DNA of 42,500 nucleotides from Symbiodinium natans. Taxonomy: Eukaryota > Sar > Dinophyceae > Suessiales > Symbiodiniaceae. The notes beneath the pieces are model-generated. The model was given only the letters and a program-made list of their open reading frames with translations. It was not told the DNA's origin and searched no databases. Position numbers and translations under genes: made by a program. The stretch spans positions 115,001 to 157,500 of the forward strand of contig CAJNDS010002783.1 in NCBI GenBank assembly GCA_905221605.1, given 5' to 3'. This document shows positions 26,278 through 35,801 of this stretch, in pieces; positions within the stretch are counted from its first letter, which is position 1, and each line of letters begins with the position of its first letter.

Positions 26278-29200
26278 GCACACCTCGAGACCTCGCAAGA
26301 CGCGGGGTTTAGGGTTTAGGGTTTTGGGTTTTGGGTTTAGGGTTTAGGGTTTAGGTTCAGGTAGAACAAGCTAAGCGAGATATGAAGCGATGATCAATCT
26401 TGATAGAACCCAGAACTCAGAACCCTAAACCCTAAACCCTAAACCCTAAACCCTAAACCCTAAACCCTAAACCCTAAACCCTAAACCCTGAACCCTGAAC
26501 CCTGAACCCTAAACCCTGAACCCTAAACCCTGAACGGGCAGGGGTGCCTCCTTCGCAGCCGGGGCTTCCACCCTGCCTCGGTGGCGCGAAGATGCCTCCC
26601 GCACCGGGGCTGGGTCTAGGCCAGGTTTTTGGGGTTTGGGGTTTATGGGGTTTGGGGTTTGGGGTTTGGGGTTTAGGGTTTGGGGTTTGGGGTTTGGGGT
26701 TTGGGGTTTGGGGTTTGGGGTTTGGGGTTTGGGGTTTGGGGTTTGTGCCAGTGGATTAGAGGATGCATCTAGAGCCTGTATGGAGTTGTGCGAGTGAAAT
26801 CGTTGGAGTTCACGATGGCTGGTTCTGCAACGGTGGAGGCGTAAAGGGTGGAGGTAGCTCACATATCCATAGCGGCAAAGATACTTGGAACCCTAAACCC
26901 TAAACCCTAAACCCTAAACCCTAAACCCTAAACCCTAAACCCTAAACCCTAAACCCTAAACCCTAAACCCTAAACCCTCAACCCTCAACCCTCAACCCTC
27001 AACCCTAAACCCTAAACCCTAAGCCCTAAACCCTAAACTCTAACTCTGAAGCTCTGCACATCTGGGAGGTCTCCCAGTGCTCCCGGGCATGGCGCCCCCT
27101 CCGGCAATGCCGCCGCCGGGCTCTCTTGACACGGAGGCGCTGGCGCAGCTCAGGCCAGGTCTGGAGGGTTTAAGAATCTTCAAGGGCTACGGATAAGCTT
27201 TTGTTGGGGTTTAGGGTTGAGGGTTTAGGGTTTAGGGATGTTTAGGGTTTAGGGTTTAGGGTTTAGGGTTTCGGGTTTAGGGTTTAGGGCTGTGGCGCTG
27301 ATGCTGTGTGCGCAGACCTGGCAGTCCAGGTTCCAGCAGGTGGCCTCTGAGTACGAGCAGATAAAGAGTGCTGGCATTGATCCGCAAGTGGCCGAACTTG
27401 CAGAGTATCACGGCTTAGGCAGGGTGAGGGGTGCGGGGACTCACATTCTCAGATAGCTGAAAGCTTCCGAAGCACTGAGCAACCGCTCCCTGGCAGATGA
27501 GCGGGTGACGCGCCTGCTCGATGAGGAGATGAAGAGGCGAAAAGACACGCGCCCTGGCAGAATCATAGGGAGCGAGGACGTCTGAGCATTTGTCATGGCG
27601 GTTCGTGACATGATGAGCATGGTGGTGCCTCGGTTCCCAGGTTTGAGTCGGACATGCAAGCTCTCTGGGTGGGCTTGGAAAGGGCAAAGAACCCTGCAGG
27701 AGGGGTGTGCGTTGCCCGTGGCGCGTTTGAGACTTTGAGAGTTGCTTCGGCCACCGGACTGAGTTCAGTGCCCAGACCCCTGAAGGAATGTTAATGATGA
27801 AGCTCAAGGACATGAAAGCGGGAACTTTCAAAGGCATGTCGGCACTGGACAAGAAGGACCCCCCCCGATCATCACGATCACGCATCGTAGGATGATCAAG
27901 CAGCTTCTTGTATGACTGTGAACACGAGATTATACACATATTATAGTTTGTCATATAGTACGCTACGATTCTGGTTTCCAGCGGAGGTGCATGATATTGG
28001 CATACGTAATTGCCGTGTATGTGTGTTCACGGGGCAATCCTCGATGAGCAATTCTTCGTGCACCCAAAGACAAGGCCTTTCCCAAGCCTGAAACCCATCT
28101 TTGACCTAACCCTGCAAACCCTAAACCCTAAACTCTAAACCCTAAACCCTAAACTGCTTGGGCCACTGCCAACATCTAGAGACCCCACAAGAATCTTTCG
28201 GCTGCAGCCCTTCCAGGACAATCAGCGCTCTGAGCTGCTAGTGCTCCACTGAGTAGGTAACCTTAGCCATGTTTTAGGGTAGTATAATCCCTCTGTCATC
28301 CCAAAATTTAGCTTTAGTTCCGTGGCAACCCTAAACCCTAAACCCTAAACCCTAAACCCTAAACCCTAAACCCTAAACCCTAAACCCTAAACCCTAAACC
28401 CTAAACCCTAAACCCTAAACCCTAAACCCTAAACCCTAAACCCTATTGCCAAGCTCCCTGCCAGATTGAAGACTTCGCCAAGCGCAATCGATTGGATGCC
28501 CAGGCCGCTGTGAGGCTGGCGGAGGCCCGAACCATGTTCCAGGTCCAAGGTTTAGGGTATTTAGGGTTTAGGGTATTTAGGGTTTAGGGTTTAGGGTTTA
28601 GGATTTAGGGTTTAGGGTATTTAGGGTTTAGGGCTTAGTTTGGGGTTTAGGGCTTAGGATTCAGGGTTCAAGGTTTAGGTTTAGGGTTTAGGGTTGAGGG
28701 GGTCGAGGGTTGGGATGGAACCGACATAGGGGCCAATGATGGCCAACGATGACCAAAGTCCGCGAGCTTCGCTAGCGTTTACGTTTTGTGGCCTTCAAGC
28801 TTGACATGGGCCCCGCCCCACCCCGCTGTCACCCGAAACCCGAAACCCTAGGCCGAAGGCGACACAGGGTTTAGGGTTTAGGGTTTAGGGCTTAGGGTTT
28901 AGGGTTTAGGGTTTAGGGCTGTTACTTTTAAATAGAGAGCATCCCGCAGGTTCTGCAAAACCGGGACGACGTGGATGGCGACCTGGCCAAGCTCCAGAAG
29001 CCACGGCCCCAGGATTCCTTTGTCTCCGAACTGCGAAGCTAGCTCTCAAGCAGCCGCAGTTTCGTAAACCCTAAACCCTAAACCCTAAACCCTAAACCCT
29101 AAACCCTAAACCCTAAACCCTAAACCCTAAACCCTAAACCCTAAACCCTAAACCCTAAACCCTAAACCCTAAACCAAAAAACCCCAAACCCTAAACCCTA

Positions 29201-32200
29201 AACCCAAAACCCTAAACCCTAAACCCTAAACCCTAAGCCCTAAGCCCTAAGCCCTAAGCCCTAAGCCCCTAAACCCTAAACCCGAAGCCCCTAAACCCTC
29301 AACCCTGAACCCTAAACCCTCTCCAAGGCATCTGGAGCGGTCCAACAAGCCCTCGTCACTGGTCATGATGATGCTCCTGATCTGGATTCAGTAATCTTTC
29401 GCGGGTCGTGATGCTTGAAGGCAACGTGGTGACAAGATAGGCTTTATGTAGAGGGGGAAGCGATAAGGTGAAAGTGATCAACTTTGGGGAAATGGGCCTT
29501 GCTCAACGGCTTGCTTTTTGAATTTGTTTACTGCGTTCGCTTGAGATGCAGCTTGCTTGTTGGGATGATGCGATTTCTTGTCATCAGCAGGCGCCAAACC
29601 CTAAACCCTAAACCCTAAACCCTAAACCCTAAACCCTAAACCCTAAACCCTAAACCCTAAACCCTAAACCCTAAACCCTAAACCCTAAACCCTAAACCCT
29701 AAACCCTAAACCCTAAACCCTAAACCCTAAACCTAAACCTTCAATACTCGGAGCCCCATGCGCAAGGCTTCGGGACCTCCGGGAAGGCAAACCCGTCAAG
29801 GACGTTTATTCTGTTTTCTTCTACTTCTTATAATGATGATTATGCTTATTGTTATTATTATTATTATTATTATGATTTTTATTCTTATAATAATAATGAT
29901 AATTATTATTATGATTATTATGCTTATTGTTATTAAAGGACTTCGTTCCTGAGGCTTCATTACAAGACTGACGTTTGCAGGGTACAGGAAGTTTCGTGCG
30001 CCCCCTGCGTACCTGAAGACAGAGGTCTGATAAGTCATACGCCCAATGACGCACGGTAAGCGCGAAACAGGATGGATAAAGTCGCCCGAGACACCGCGCA
30101 CCACACAGAATCCATTTCACATGGGTTGCTACTTGTATCAGTGACCTAGGCCTCCGCCCAAACTGCAGTCCAAGTGGTTCACAATACGGAATGAGGTACC
30201 CAACATGATAATCCCTTAGTGAATATGTTTATATACATACATTATATGTTTACATTATGTATGTATGTATGTATGTATGTATGTATGTATGTATGTATGT
30301 ATGGATGGATGGATGGATGGATGGATGGATGTGTGTGTATGTATGTATGTATGTATACATACATGTATAGATATATAAGTGTATGTGTGTATATACTCGC
30401 CCCGGCCCCCCTCCCACTCACTCCCCCAAGGGACCAAACTGAAATGCTAGAAGTACAGAGAGAATCCAAACATCCTCAGACGTAAATTTTCCCAGAGCTT
30501 CTTCCAGGAAAGTTTGGATTTGGGATTTGTGGATTTCCATTTGCATTGGCCAGCTTCTAAAAAGCACCAACTTAGCGAGGCAAAACGCAAATTTAGGTAT
30601 TTCTTCCCAAAGCTATATGTGCAATCCTGGGCAAACTGAATTGCACAAACCCCAAAATCCAAACCTCGCCGGAAGATCTCCTGGAAAAGCTTGGATTTCG
30701 GATTCTTGGGGTTTTTTTGGGAGTCTTGATTGGAGAAGGGCCTGGGCTTTCCTTCCAAGCTAGCGCCCTGCGCAGCCCTGCCCCCCCCCCCCCCCCCCAC
30801 CCCCCCCCAAAAAAAAAAACACGGAAATTTTTCTCCATGACCGTGAGAAAGAGAGAGGCCTCCCACTAGATGCAGACATCCAAAGAACCAGGAATTGTAG
30901 GACGTTTGGAACCTGGGTTTTGTAGAGGAGCAAAGAGGGGGAGAGGTGGAGGGAGGAAGGGGCCCCTTCGCAACAGAAACGCTTCCATACTTCCAGCAAA
31001 ACATATTTCAGAGATCAGGCATCTCCGGCAAGCAACGAAGTATCCTTTCTCCCCACAGAAATGGACACTTCCGAGATTTAGATGAGATGCTTACAGGGGC
31101 TCCATATGCAAGATAGAAATAAGAGTTCAACCGAAGCTGTGAGAACATCTGACTTCCATGGGCGCTTGTATTCAAAATCTTCTTGGTGTTTTGAGCAGGC
31201 CATGTAGGATACAATCTTCATTCGAGTCGTTAAGACACTAACTAATGAGACGGATGTAGGGCCTTAGGGGCTACTAGAACTCACAGGTGGGTCATAGAGT
31301 GTTATAATTGCTCGAGAAGGTCAGGGTGTTCGTGAAATAGAAACTTTCTTAAACTTCTTCTTATGCTGGTTTTAAACTGTTTTTTAGCTTCTTTCATAGT
31401 CAGCGCAAACGTTAAAACATAGTTAACAAAATCATTCTTCTGTTCACGCCTCATGAACAAAGTCCTACGAACATGCTCTTTCCGGGATTTAAATCATGAA
31501 ACTTTCTCACGGTTTTCATATACAGAAAACTTGTATTCAACTTCTTATTGCATGCGCGATTCAGAATCCTACTCATGCAATGTTCACTTTTCGTGTAGTT
31601 AGGACATTAATGAAAGTCTGATTGGGGCACGTTGTCGCAAGTCCACACATCCAGAAGTTCAAAAACTTCAAAACCCAACCTTCCTCGGAGCTTTTTCCAG
31701 CAAAGTTAGGAGCTTACTTTTGGGTTTTTGGATCTTTGGGTTTTTGGCTGGTTTGATTTTTGAATTTTGGGATCTGTGCAACCCAGCCCGCCTAGGAAAG
31801 GCAAAGAAAAGCACAAGCTTGGCCAAAAGTGGCACAAGTTCGGGCAATTTGCTAAATGTGTGCTGTTTCGTGTCTATATGTGTACTTTTTTGGTAGGCTT
31901 TGCACGCATTGAAAGGTGGCCCTTACATCTGATGGAAATGATACTGGTCAGAAATACATGGAACGCATCAGAACATGTAGTGTCTGTAGCTGTTACTAGT
32001 ATGTATTCGAGGTTGGTCCATGGATGGGTCGGGGGTGGGGGACCATATTGACAGATAGCCTAGACCCTAAACCCTAAACCCTAAACCCCAGACCCTAAAC
32101 CCCAAACCCTAAACCCCAAACCCTAAACCCTAAACCCCAAACCCTAAACCCCAAACCCTAAACCCTAAACCCTACCTGTATGTAAGAGCCAGCAAGCAGA

Positions 32201-33613
32201 TCCTTCAACACCTCGGTAGGATCCGGAGTACGCGCCGGCTATCGGCAGCAAGGCGTGGTCTAGTGTCTTTGAACACTACAAGTGGTTTAGGGTTTAGGGT
32301 TTAGGGTTTAGGGTTTAGGGTTTAGGGTTTAGGGTTTAGGGCTTAGGGTAACTGGACTCAGAAGGGTTCTAGCCTTATTTGGGGTACTTAGAACCTTGCT
32401 TCTAAGTGTGCTTCATTTTGTCATCTTCCGCCGTTGGTCGTCAGCCTAAACCCTCAGATGCTCCGATCCTGAAGCTGTGCAGGTACATGAGAGGGAGCTG
32501 CGGGACTCCAAGAAGGAGCACGCTGCAACGACATGGGAGCTTCCGACAATTCGGGGGTGCCGTTTTGGGGTTCCTATGATAAGGGTTCTACATCGCATGC
32601 TGAGGCTTTTTTAGGCATTGGGCAGAATGTGGAGGAGCGGGACCGCAGTCGAAGCCGGCAGAGAGGAGGACGAGACGAAGCCAGAGGCGGTCGTCATGAC
32701 AGGCGCGAGTTTCTGGCATGCTGTTCCGGAAGCCCTTTATGGCTGCAGATACCCGACTCGGCCAGAAAGCATCTTGCATGCTTCTTGTGGGATAGCAGGT
32801 TCCTAAGCTTGATCTGCACCTGTACCAGAAGCTGAAGAGTCCCAACACACACATAAGACCGCAATACTATAACACTATAGCACTGTAATGCTATAATGCT
32901 CAAATACTGGAATACCTAATACTAGTATACTATACTATAATACTAGAATGACCTCTCATGACTGCGCACGCAGCACAGGGATCGAGGTAGAGAGCGGGAC
33001 CGCGATCGTGTCTTGGAGAGCAACGCAGTACGAGCCGATATTGAACCCTAAACCCTAAACCCTAAACCGTAAACCGTAAACCCTAAACCCTAAACCCTAA
33101 ACCCTAAACCCTAAACCCTAAACCCTAAACCGCCCACATGGCATGATGCGTTCTCAGTTGTGAAGGGCTCCCACCAGCACAATCCACTCCTATCATACCA
33201 TACTAACTGTAGTACCATAATGCCATGATACCATAGTACCATAAGAGTACAATACTATGACACTATAGCACTTTAATGCTCTAATGCTGGAATACCTTAA
33301 TACTTGAATACTAGAATACTAGAATACTATAAGACTAGAATACTACAATACTATCATACTATGATGCCACTGCTAAGGAGATCGAGATCGAGATCGCGAA
33401 CGGCGGGATCGGGATCGCGTAGCTTGGCCATATTTTTTTTGCTGCGTTCAGCGGGACCCCAAACCCCAAACCCCAACCCCCAAACCCCAACCCCCAAATC
33501 CCAAACCCCAAACCCCAAACCCTAAACCCTGAAGCCTGAAACCTAAACCCACCCGAAACCCCAGTTTGGCGCCTGGTGAGACTAAGGACAGAGATCGCGA
33601 GCGCGAGCGGTAG
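26005..33613 (+). CDS. Gene B core: paralogue of gene A (spliced, 16 exons)
   Basis: Sixteen exons join into 369 codons ending at TAG 33611-33613. The domain order is that of gene A: Gly/Pro-rich region (longer here, exon 1 is 273 nt), two ~56-residue helical repeats, and an RS/RD tail ending DRERER. Exons 4-8, 10 (summed), 11, 14 and 15 equal those of A in length, and all phases agree. Donors are GC (9), GA (4) and GT (2). Ten of 15 introns contain telomeric arrays. Differences from A: exon 10 is split by an additional GC-AG intron, intron 10 is 2.7 kb with an insertion-like block, and the RS segment is three codons longer. Probably nuclear and RNA-processing related, by the RS tail only. 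Tandem duplicated gene copies in one orientation are usual in dinoflagellates. Confidence 0.8.
26306..26535. repeat. Closely spaced inverted telomeric arrays in intron 1 of gene B
   Basis: TTTAGGG at 26306-26358 and CCCTAAA (then CCCTGAA) at 26421-26535, 62 bp apart. In the transcript these could pair. Confidence 0.95.
26542..26619 (+). CDS. Gene B core exon 2
   Basis: GVPPSQPGLPPCLGGAKMPP then APGLGL. The donor CTAG|GCCAGG (GC) keeps phase 1. A GT 5 bases further on (GCCAG|GTTTTT) would break the frame to exon 3. Confidence 0.75.
   Translation, partial: GCLLRSRGFHPASVARRCLPHRGWV
26625..27045. repeat. Homogeneous TTTGGGG block and CCCTAAA array with CCCTCAA core
   Basis: About 15 GGGGTTT units at 26625-26745. 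Then at 26888-27045 CCCTAAA units surround four consecutive CCCTCAA units, the same pattern as at 38907 and 39369. All lie in intron 2 of gene B. Confidence 0.95.
27069..27153 (+). CDS. Gene B core exon 3
   Basis: LPVLPGMAPPPAMPPPGS then LDTEALAQL. Acceptor TGGGAG; donor CTCAG|GCCAGG (GC), phase 2. Confidence 0.85.
27206..27290. repeat. TTTAGGG array in intron 3 of gene B
   Basis: Same orientation as in intron 3 of gene A, so this array may predate the duplication. Confidence 0.95.
27330..27418 (+). CDS. Gene B core exon 4
   Basis: FQQVASEYEQIKSAGIDPQV then AELAEYHGL. Acceptor CAGTCCAG; donor GCTTAG|GCAGGG (GC). Confidence 0.9.
27497..27548 (+). CDS. Gene B core exon 5
   Basis: DERVTRLLDEEMKRRKD plus AC. 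Acceptor CCTGGCAG; donor GACAC|GCGCCC (GC). Flanking introns are 78 and 92 bp without arrays. Confidence 0.88.
27641..27699 (+). CDS. Gene B core exon 6
   Basis: FESDMQALWVGLERAKNPA. Acceptor GTTCCCAG; donor CTGCAG|GAGGGG (GA). Confidence 0.9.
27786..27856 (+). CDS. Gene B core exon 7
   Basis: GMLMMKLKDMKAGTFKGMSA then LDKK. Acceptor CTGAAG; donor AGAAG|GACCCC (GA). Confidence 0.9.
28110..28445. repeat. CCCTAAA arrays in intron 7 of gene B
   Basis: A short block at 28110-28154 and a long perfect block at 28327-28445. Same orientation as in intron 7 of gene A. Confidence 0.96.
28465..28524 (+). CDS. Gene B core exon 8
   Basis: IEDFAKRNRLDAQAAVRLAE. By homology with A the donor is GGAG|GCCCGA (GC). 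An alternative GT donor 18 nt later (TTCCAG|GTCCAA) would add ARTMFQ in frame. Confidence 0.88.
28548..28917. repeat. TTTAGGG arrays in intron 8 of gene B
   Basis: A degenerate block at 28548-28700 with repeated GGGTATTTA interruptions, and a second block at 28866-28917. Confidence 0.93.
28950..29005 (+). CDS. Gene B core exon 9
   Basis: VLQNRDDVDGDLAKLQKP plus CG. Acceptor CCCGCAG; donor CCACG|GCCCCA (GC). Confidence 0.85.
29065..29320. repeat. Long CCCTAAA array in intron 9 of gene B
   Basis: Perfect units, then mixed variants including five CCCTAAG units near 29235-29265. It reaches to within 8 bp of the acceptor. Confidence 0.97.
29328..29372 (+). CDS. Gene B core exon 10a
   Basis: HLERSNKPSSLVMM plus AT of the third Met codon. 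Acceptor CTCCAAG; donor ATGAT|GCTCCT (GC). Joins to 29767 to restore the exon 10 sequence of gene A. Confidence 0.85.
29373..29766 (+). other. Extra intron of gene B, absent from gene A
   Basis: 394 bp, GC-AG, beginning GCTCCTGA and followed by GCTTCG in the exon, so GCT is repeated at both ends like a small target duplication. It contains about 21 CCCTAAA units at 29595-29740. Exon lengths 45 + 34 equal the uninterrupted 79 nt of A exon 10. Confidence 0.85.
29595..29740. repeat. CCCTAAA array in the extra intron
   Basis: About 21 nearly perfect units. Confidence 0.98.
29767..29800 (+). CDS. Gene B core exon 10b
   Basis: Completes the Met codon, then LRDLREGKPVK. Acceptor GCGCAAG; donor GTCAAG|GACGTT (GA, as in A). 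Confidence 0.85.
29820..29935. repeat. TTA/TTG trinucleotide microsatellite
   Basis: ATTATTATT-type units with AATAATAATGAT in the middle. Confidence 0.92.
30257..30365. repeat. ATGT tetranucleotide block switching to ATGG
   Basis: About eleven ATGT units, then seven ATGG units, then ATGT again. The Tyr/Val/Cys/Met frame across it is an artefact. Confidence 0.97.
30781..30820. repeat. C-run followed by A-run
   Basis: About 27 C with one A, then 11 A. Confidence 0.97.
32062..32346. repeat. Inverted telomeric arrays at the 3' end of intron 10
   Basis: CCCTAAA and CCCCAAA alternate at 32062-32175. TTTAGGG lies at 32284-32346. Confidence 0.95.
32483..32515 (+). CDS. Gene B core exon 11
   Basis: VHERELRDSKK. 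Acceptor CTGTGCAG; donor AGAAG|GAGCAC (GA). Confidence 0.85.
32626..32702 (+). CDS. Gene B core exon 12 (RS segment)
   Basis: NVEERDRSRSRQRGGRDEAR then GGRHD plus AG. Acceptor TGGGCAG; donor GACAG|GCGCGA (GC). The preceding 110-bp intron holds an element-like segment starting at 32531 (TTCCGACAATTCGGGGGTGC). Confidence 0.82.
32860..32955. repeat. ACTATA/ATGCTATA degenerate microsatellite
   Basis: In intron 12. A related block lies at 33190-33365 in intron 13. Confidence 0.85.
32979..33007 (+). CDS. Gene B core exon 13
   Basis: RDRGRERDRD plus C. Acceptor CAGCACAG; donor GATC|GTGTCT (GT). Confidence 0.7.
33043..33365. repeat. Intron 13 of gene B: CCCTAAA array and ACTATAAT microsatellite
   Basis: CCCTAAA at 33043-33132 with CCGTAAA variants. 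Irregular ACTATA/TACTAGAA units at 33190-33365. Confidence 0.9.
33378..33418 (+). CDS. Gene B core exon 14 (RD segment)
   Basis: DRDRDRERRDRDR in phase 1. Acceptor TGCTAAG; donor ATCGC|GTAGCT (GT). Confidence 0.75.
33460..33545. repeat. CCCCAAA array in intron 14 of gene B
   Basis: CCCCAAA and CCCCAAC units ending in CCCTAAA. Same orientation as in intron 14 of gene A, but a different variant. Confidence 0.93.
33587..33613 (+). CDS. Gene B last exon
   Basis: DRDRERER then TAG. Acceptor GACTAAG. Confidence 0.8.
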   Translation, partial: DRDRERER

Positions 33614-34677
33614 ATCGAGCAGGTCTTGACTCCCAGGCTGGGCGCATTGAAGCTGTCACAATAGAAGCGCAGTATTGCATCATTGTTAGTGTATTGTTTT
33701 TAGTAGAGGAATACATTACTGTTTGTACTCTAAGAAATAAAGCTGCTCGTTATATATATATTTTAAGCATGTTCTGATGTTCATTGTATTGTTACATGAT
33801 TGTCGTCCGTTTATTCTTCTTATTGTATTCTTTTTATCATCTTGTGATTCATTCCGGTAGTTGTAGCATTACGGCGGCCTGGACCACGCGTTCTCGAAGC
33901 CTGCGCGCTTTTCGGGCTCGCCGTACTCCAAACCCTAAACCCTCAACCCTCAACCCTAAACCCTAAACCCTAAACCCTAAATCGCTTTTGGGCACCGGTG
34001 TTCGCCAAATGCGAAGATGCCGTCGCTTTTGGGCATTGGGGCTGCCCAAGTGCGCAGCTGTCGGCGCTTTTGGGCATTCGGAGCTCACATGGTGTCTCAC
34101 TGTTTGGAGGCTACGGTTTAGGGTTTAGGGTTTAGGGTTTAGGGTTTTGGGTTTTGGGTTTTGGGTTTTGGTTTAGGGTTAGGGTCTAGGGTCTAGGGTT
34201 TAGGGTTTAGGGTTTAGGGTTTAGGGGTTAGGAGTAGACAAGCAAAATAGTAGCATAGTACTAAAGCATCATTTGGTTTGTTTATGATGTTATATTACGA
34301 GATTGTTATATTATTCCATGATGATATTATGGTATTATGTATTACTAGTATTCCATTATTCCATTATTCTATTTGTTTACTATTCTCTTATTCTATTTTT
34401 CTTGTACTTTATCATTCTACTCTTCCATTGCTCTATTATTCCATTATTCTACTATTCCATGTTTCAGTATTCTATCATTCTTATGCTATTATTCTACTAT
34501 TCTTCTTCGTTTACTCCCTTATTATCTAAGTTCTTATCTTGTTATCTTGTTATCTGACTATCTACTGCTTTATTGTCGAATGAGTTGGTTTTAAAAAAGT
34601 CTTCTTCGGTTATTCGATACCCTAAACCCTACACCCTAGACCCTAAACCCTAAACCCTAAACCCTAAACCCGCAGAC
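33614..34677. repeat. Repeats downstream of gene B
   Basis: CCCTAAA/CCCTCAA at 33925-33980. Three 41-bp tandem units starting at 33982, 34023 and 34064 (each beginning CGCTTTTGGGCA). TTTAGGG/TTTTGGG at 34113-34228. A long TTATTCTA/TTCCATTA pyrimidine-rich microsatellite at 34260-34580. CCCTAAA at 34618-34672. No gene seen. Confidence 0.88.
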
Positions 34678-34850
34678 CTCAACTCGGTGAGGCCTTCCAT
34701 CCAGGCCCTGTGGTTCTGAGCACAGCTGAGTTGAGAGGGAGACACGTTCTAGCCCAAGTGCCTCAATCACTTTAGCAGCTAATACCCGCAGCCTCATGAC
34801 AGTTTCGGAGACTTCTGCCGAAGTGTTCGGTATCCAGTGCCAGCACGTTG
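34678..34850 (-). CDS. Minus-strand exon candidate
   Basis: Reads IPNTSAEVSETVMRLRVLAA, then KVIEALGLERVSLSTQL and CSEPQGLDGRPHRVE, ending at GAG|GTCTGC (GT donor) beside a telomeric array. A second natural frame (TWQAFVATVEQRAGTGYRTL) abuts it upstream in another phase, so there is a join or frameshift near 34840. Unknown protein. Confidence 0.4.
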
Positions 34851-35640
34851 TTCAACAGTGGCAACAAAAGCCTGCCATGTTTCGGTCGCAGTGGAGGGAG
34901 TTTGTTGTGGTAGGGCCGAGCTTTGTTGCCAGCAGATGCAAAAAAGGCGAAGAGGAACGATAGCTTAACAAGACATCAGCGGGCGCACGGATTGAGCGCT
35001 GAACCCCAAACCCTAAGCCCTGAGATCAAATGAAGCTTCTAGCGATGACCAGAGACGGGATCACGTCTATGACAGTACTGTCCGAAACGCTGCTCCACAC
35101 GTGCGCGTCCTTTCAGCTACATTCAGTGTTGTCTGGACAGGCGTATAGAGGGTTTAGCGTTTAGGGTTTAGGGTTTAGGGATAGGAACCAATCTTAGTTT
35201 CTGGGACACCATGAAGCCATTTACTTGCACTTCCGCAATCGCCAGGCCTATGAAGTCCGAGCTGCTTCTCACTTGATGACAGCGTGCCTGCGACAAAAGG
35301 GGGAGGGGGGGGGGGGGGTGAGTGCCGCAATGTAGTCATGTAATAATGTAATAATGTAATAGTGTAATAATAATGGAATAATGTAATAATGTTATAATGT
35401 AATAATGTAATAATGTAATAATGAAAATTGTAATAATGTAATAAGGTAATAATGTAATAATTAAGGTAATAATGTAAGAATGTAATAATGTAATCATGTA
35501 ATCATGTAATCATGTAATAATGTAATCATGTAATCATGTAATCATGTAATCATGTAATAATGCAATAATGTAATAATGTACTAATGTACTAATGTATTAA
35601 TGTAATAAGGGTTTAGGGTTTAGGGTTTAGGGTTTCGGGC
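34851..35640. repeat. GTAATAAT/GTAATCAT microsatellite and flanks
   Basis: Unique DNA to 35290 with one short TTTAGGG block (35151-35180), a G run near 35302, then about 270 bp of GTAATAAT and GTAATCAT units (35335-35608) running straight into TTTAGGG units (35607-35637). Confidence 0.92.
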
Positions 35641-35801
35641 GGTACCACTGAGTCACCAGACTTTCCGGTTGCTTGGGCTTGCAGATACCTTCTTAGCAAC
35701 GAGTGATTGGTGGCTCTTGAATTGCAGATGCATGCTGCAAAGCACTCGCACCTCAAAAGCCCCAGAAGTATGACATGCTTGCTTTGCTGTAGACCCTCCC
35801 T

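Larger units (their letters stand above)
29801..32482 (+). other. Intron 10 of gene B, 2.7 kb, with insertion-like block
   Basis: The A counterpart is 334 bp. Contents: a TTA microsatellite (29820-29935), ATGT/ATGG repeats (30257-30350), a stretch from about 30400 to 32050 with no telomeric repeat at all, then CCCTAAA/CCCCAAA (32062-32175) and TTTAGGG (32284-32346) arrays. The 30.4-32.05 kb block has a different texture, with repeated TTTGGATTT-like motifs. Frames at 30447-31004 (minus) and 31767-32051 (plus) are not convincing genes. Confidence 0.65.

Noticed and set aside
25837-26298. 153-codon minus-strand ORF over B exon 1
   Set aside because: Shadow of a GC-rich exon whose + frame aligns with gene A.
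26509-26862. ORF with repeated TPNPKPQ
   Set aside because: Translation of the CCCCAAA complement of a TTTGGGG array.
28255-28290. Relict dinoflagellate spliced-leader sequence (TTAGCCATGTTTT)
   Set aside because: Only a short imperfect match to the leader core as remembered, with no gene start beside it. Too weak to call.
29796-30485. Ile/Asn-rich and Tyr/Val/Cys/Met-rich ORFs
   Set aside because: Artefacts of the TTA and ATGT microsatellites. The apparent membrane segments are not evidence of protein.
30447-31004. 185-codon minus-strand ORF
   Set aside because: It crosses a C-run/A-run (poly-Gly stretch) and repeated TTTGGATTT motifs, has low protein-like quality and no splice context.
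34278-34594. Hydrophobic ORFs rich in Tyr, Ser, Ile and Phe
   Set aside because: They lie wholly in the TTATTCTA/TTCCATTA microsatellite.
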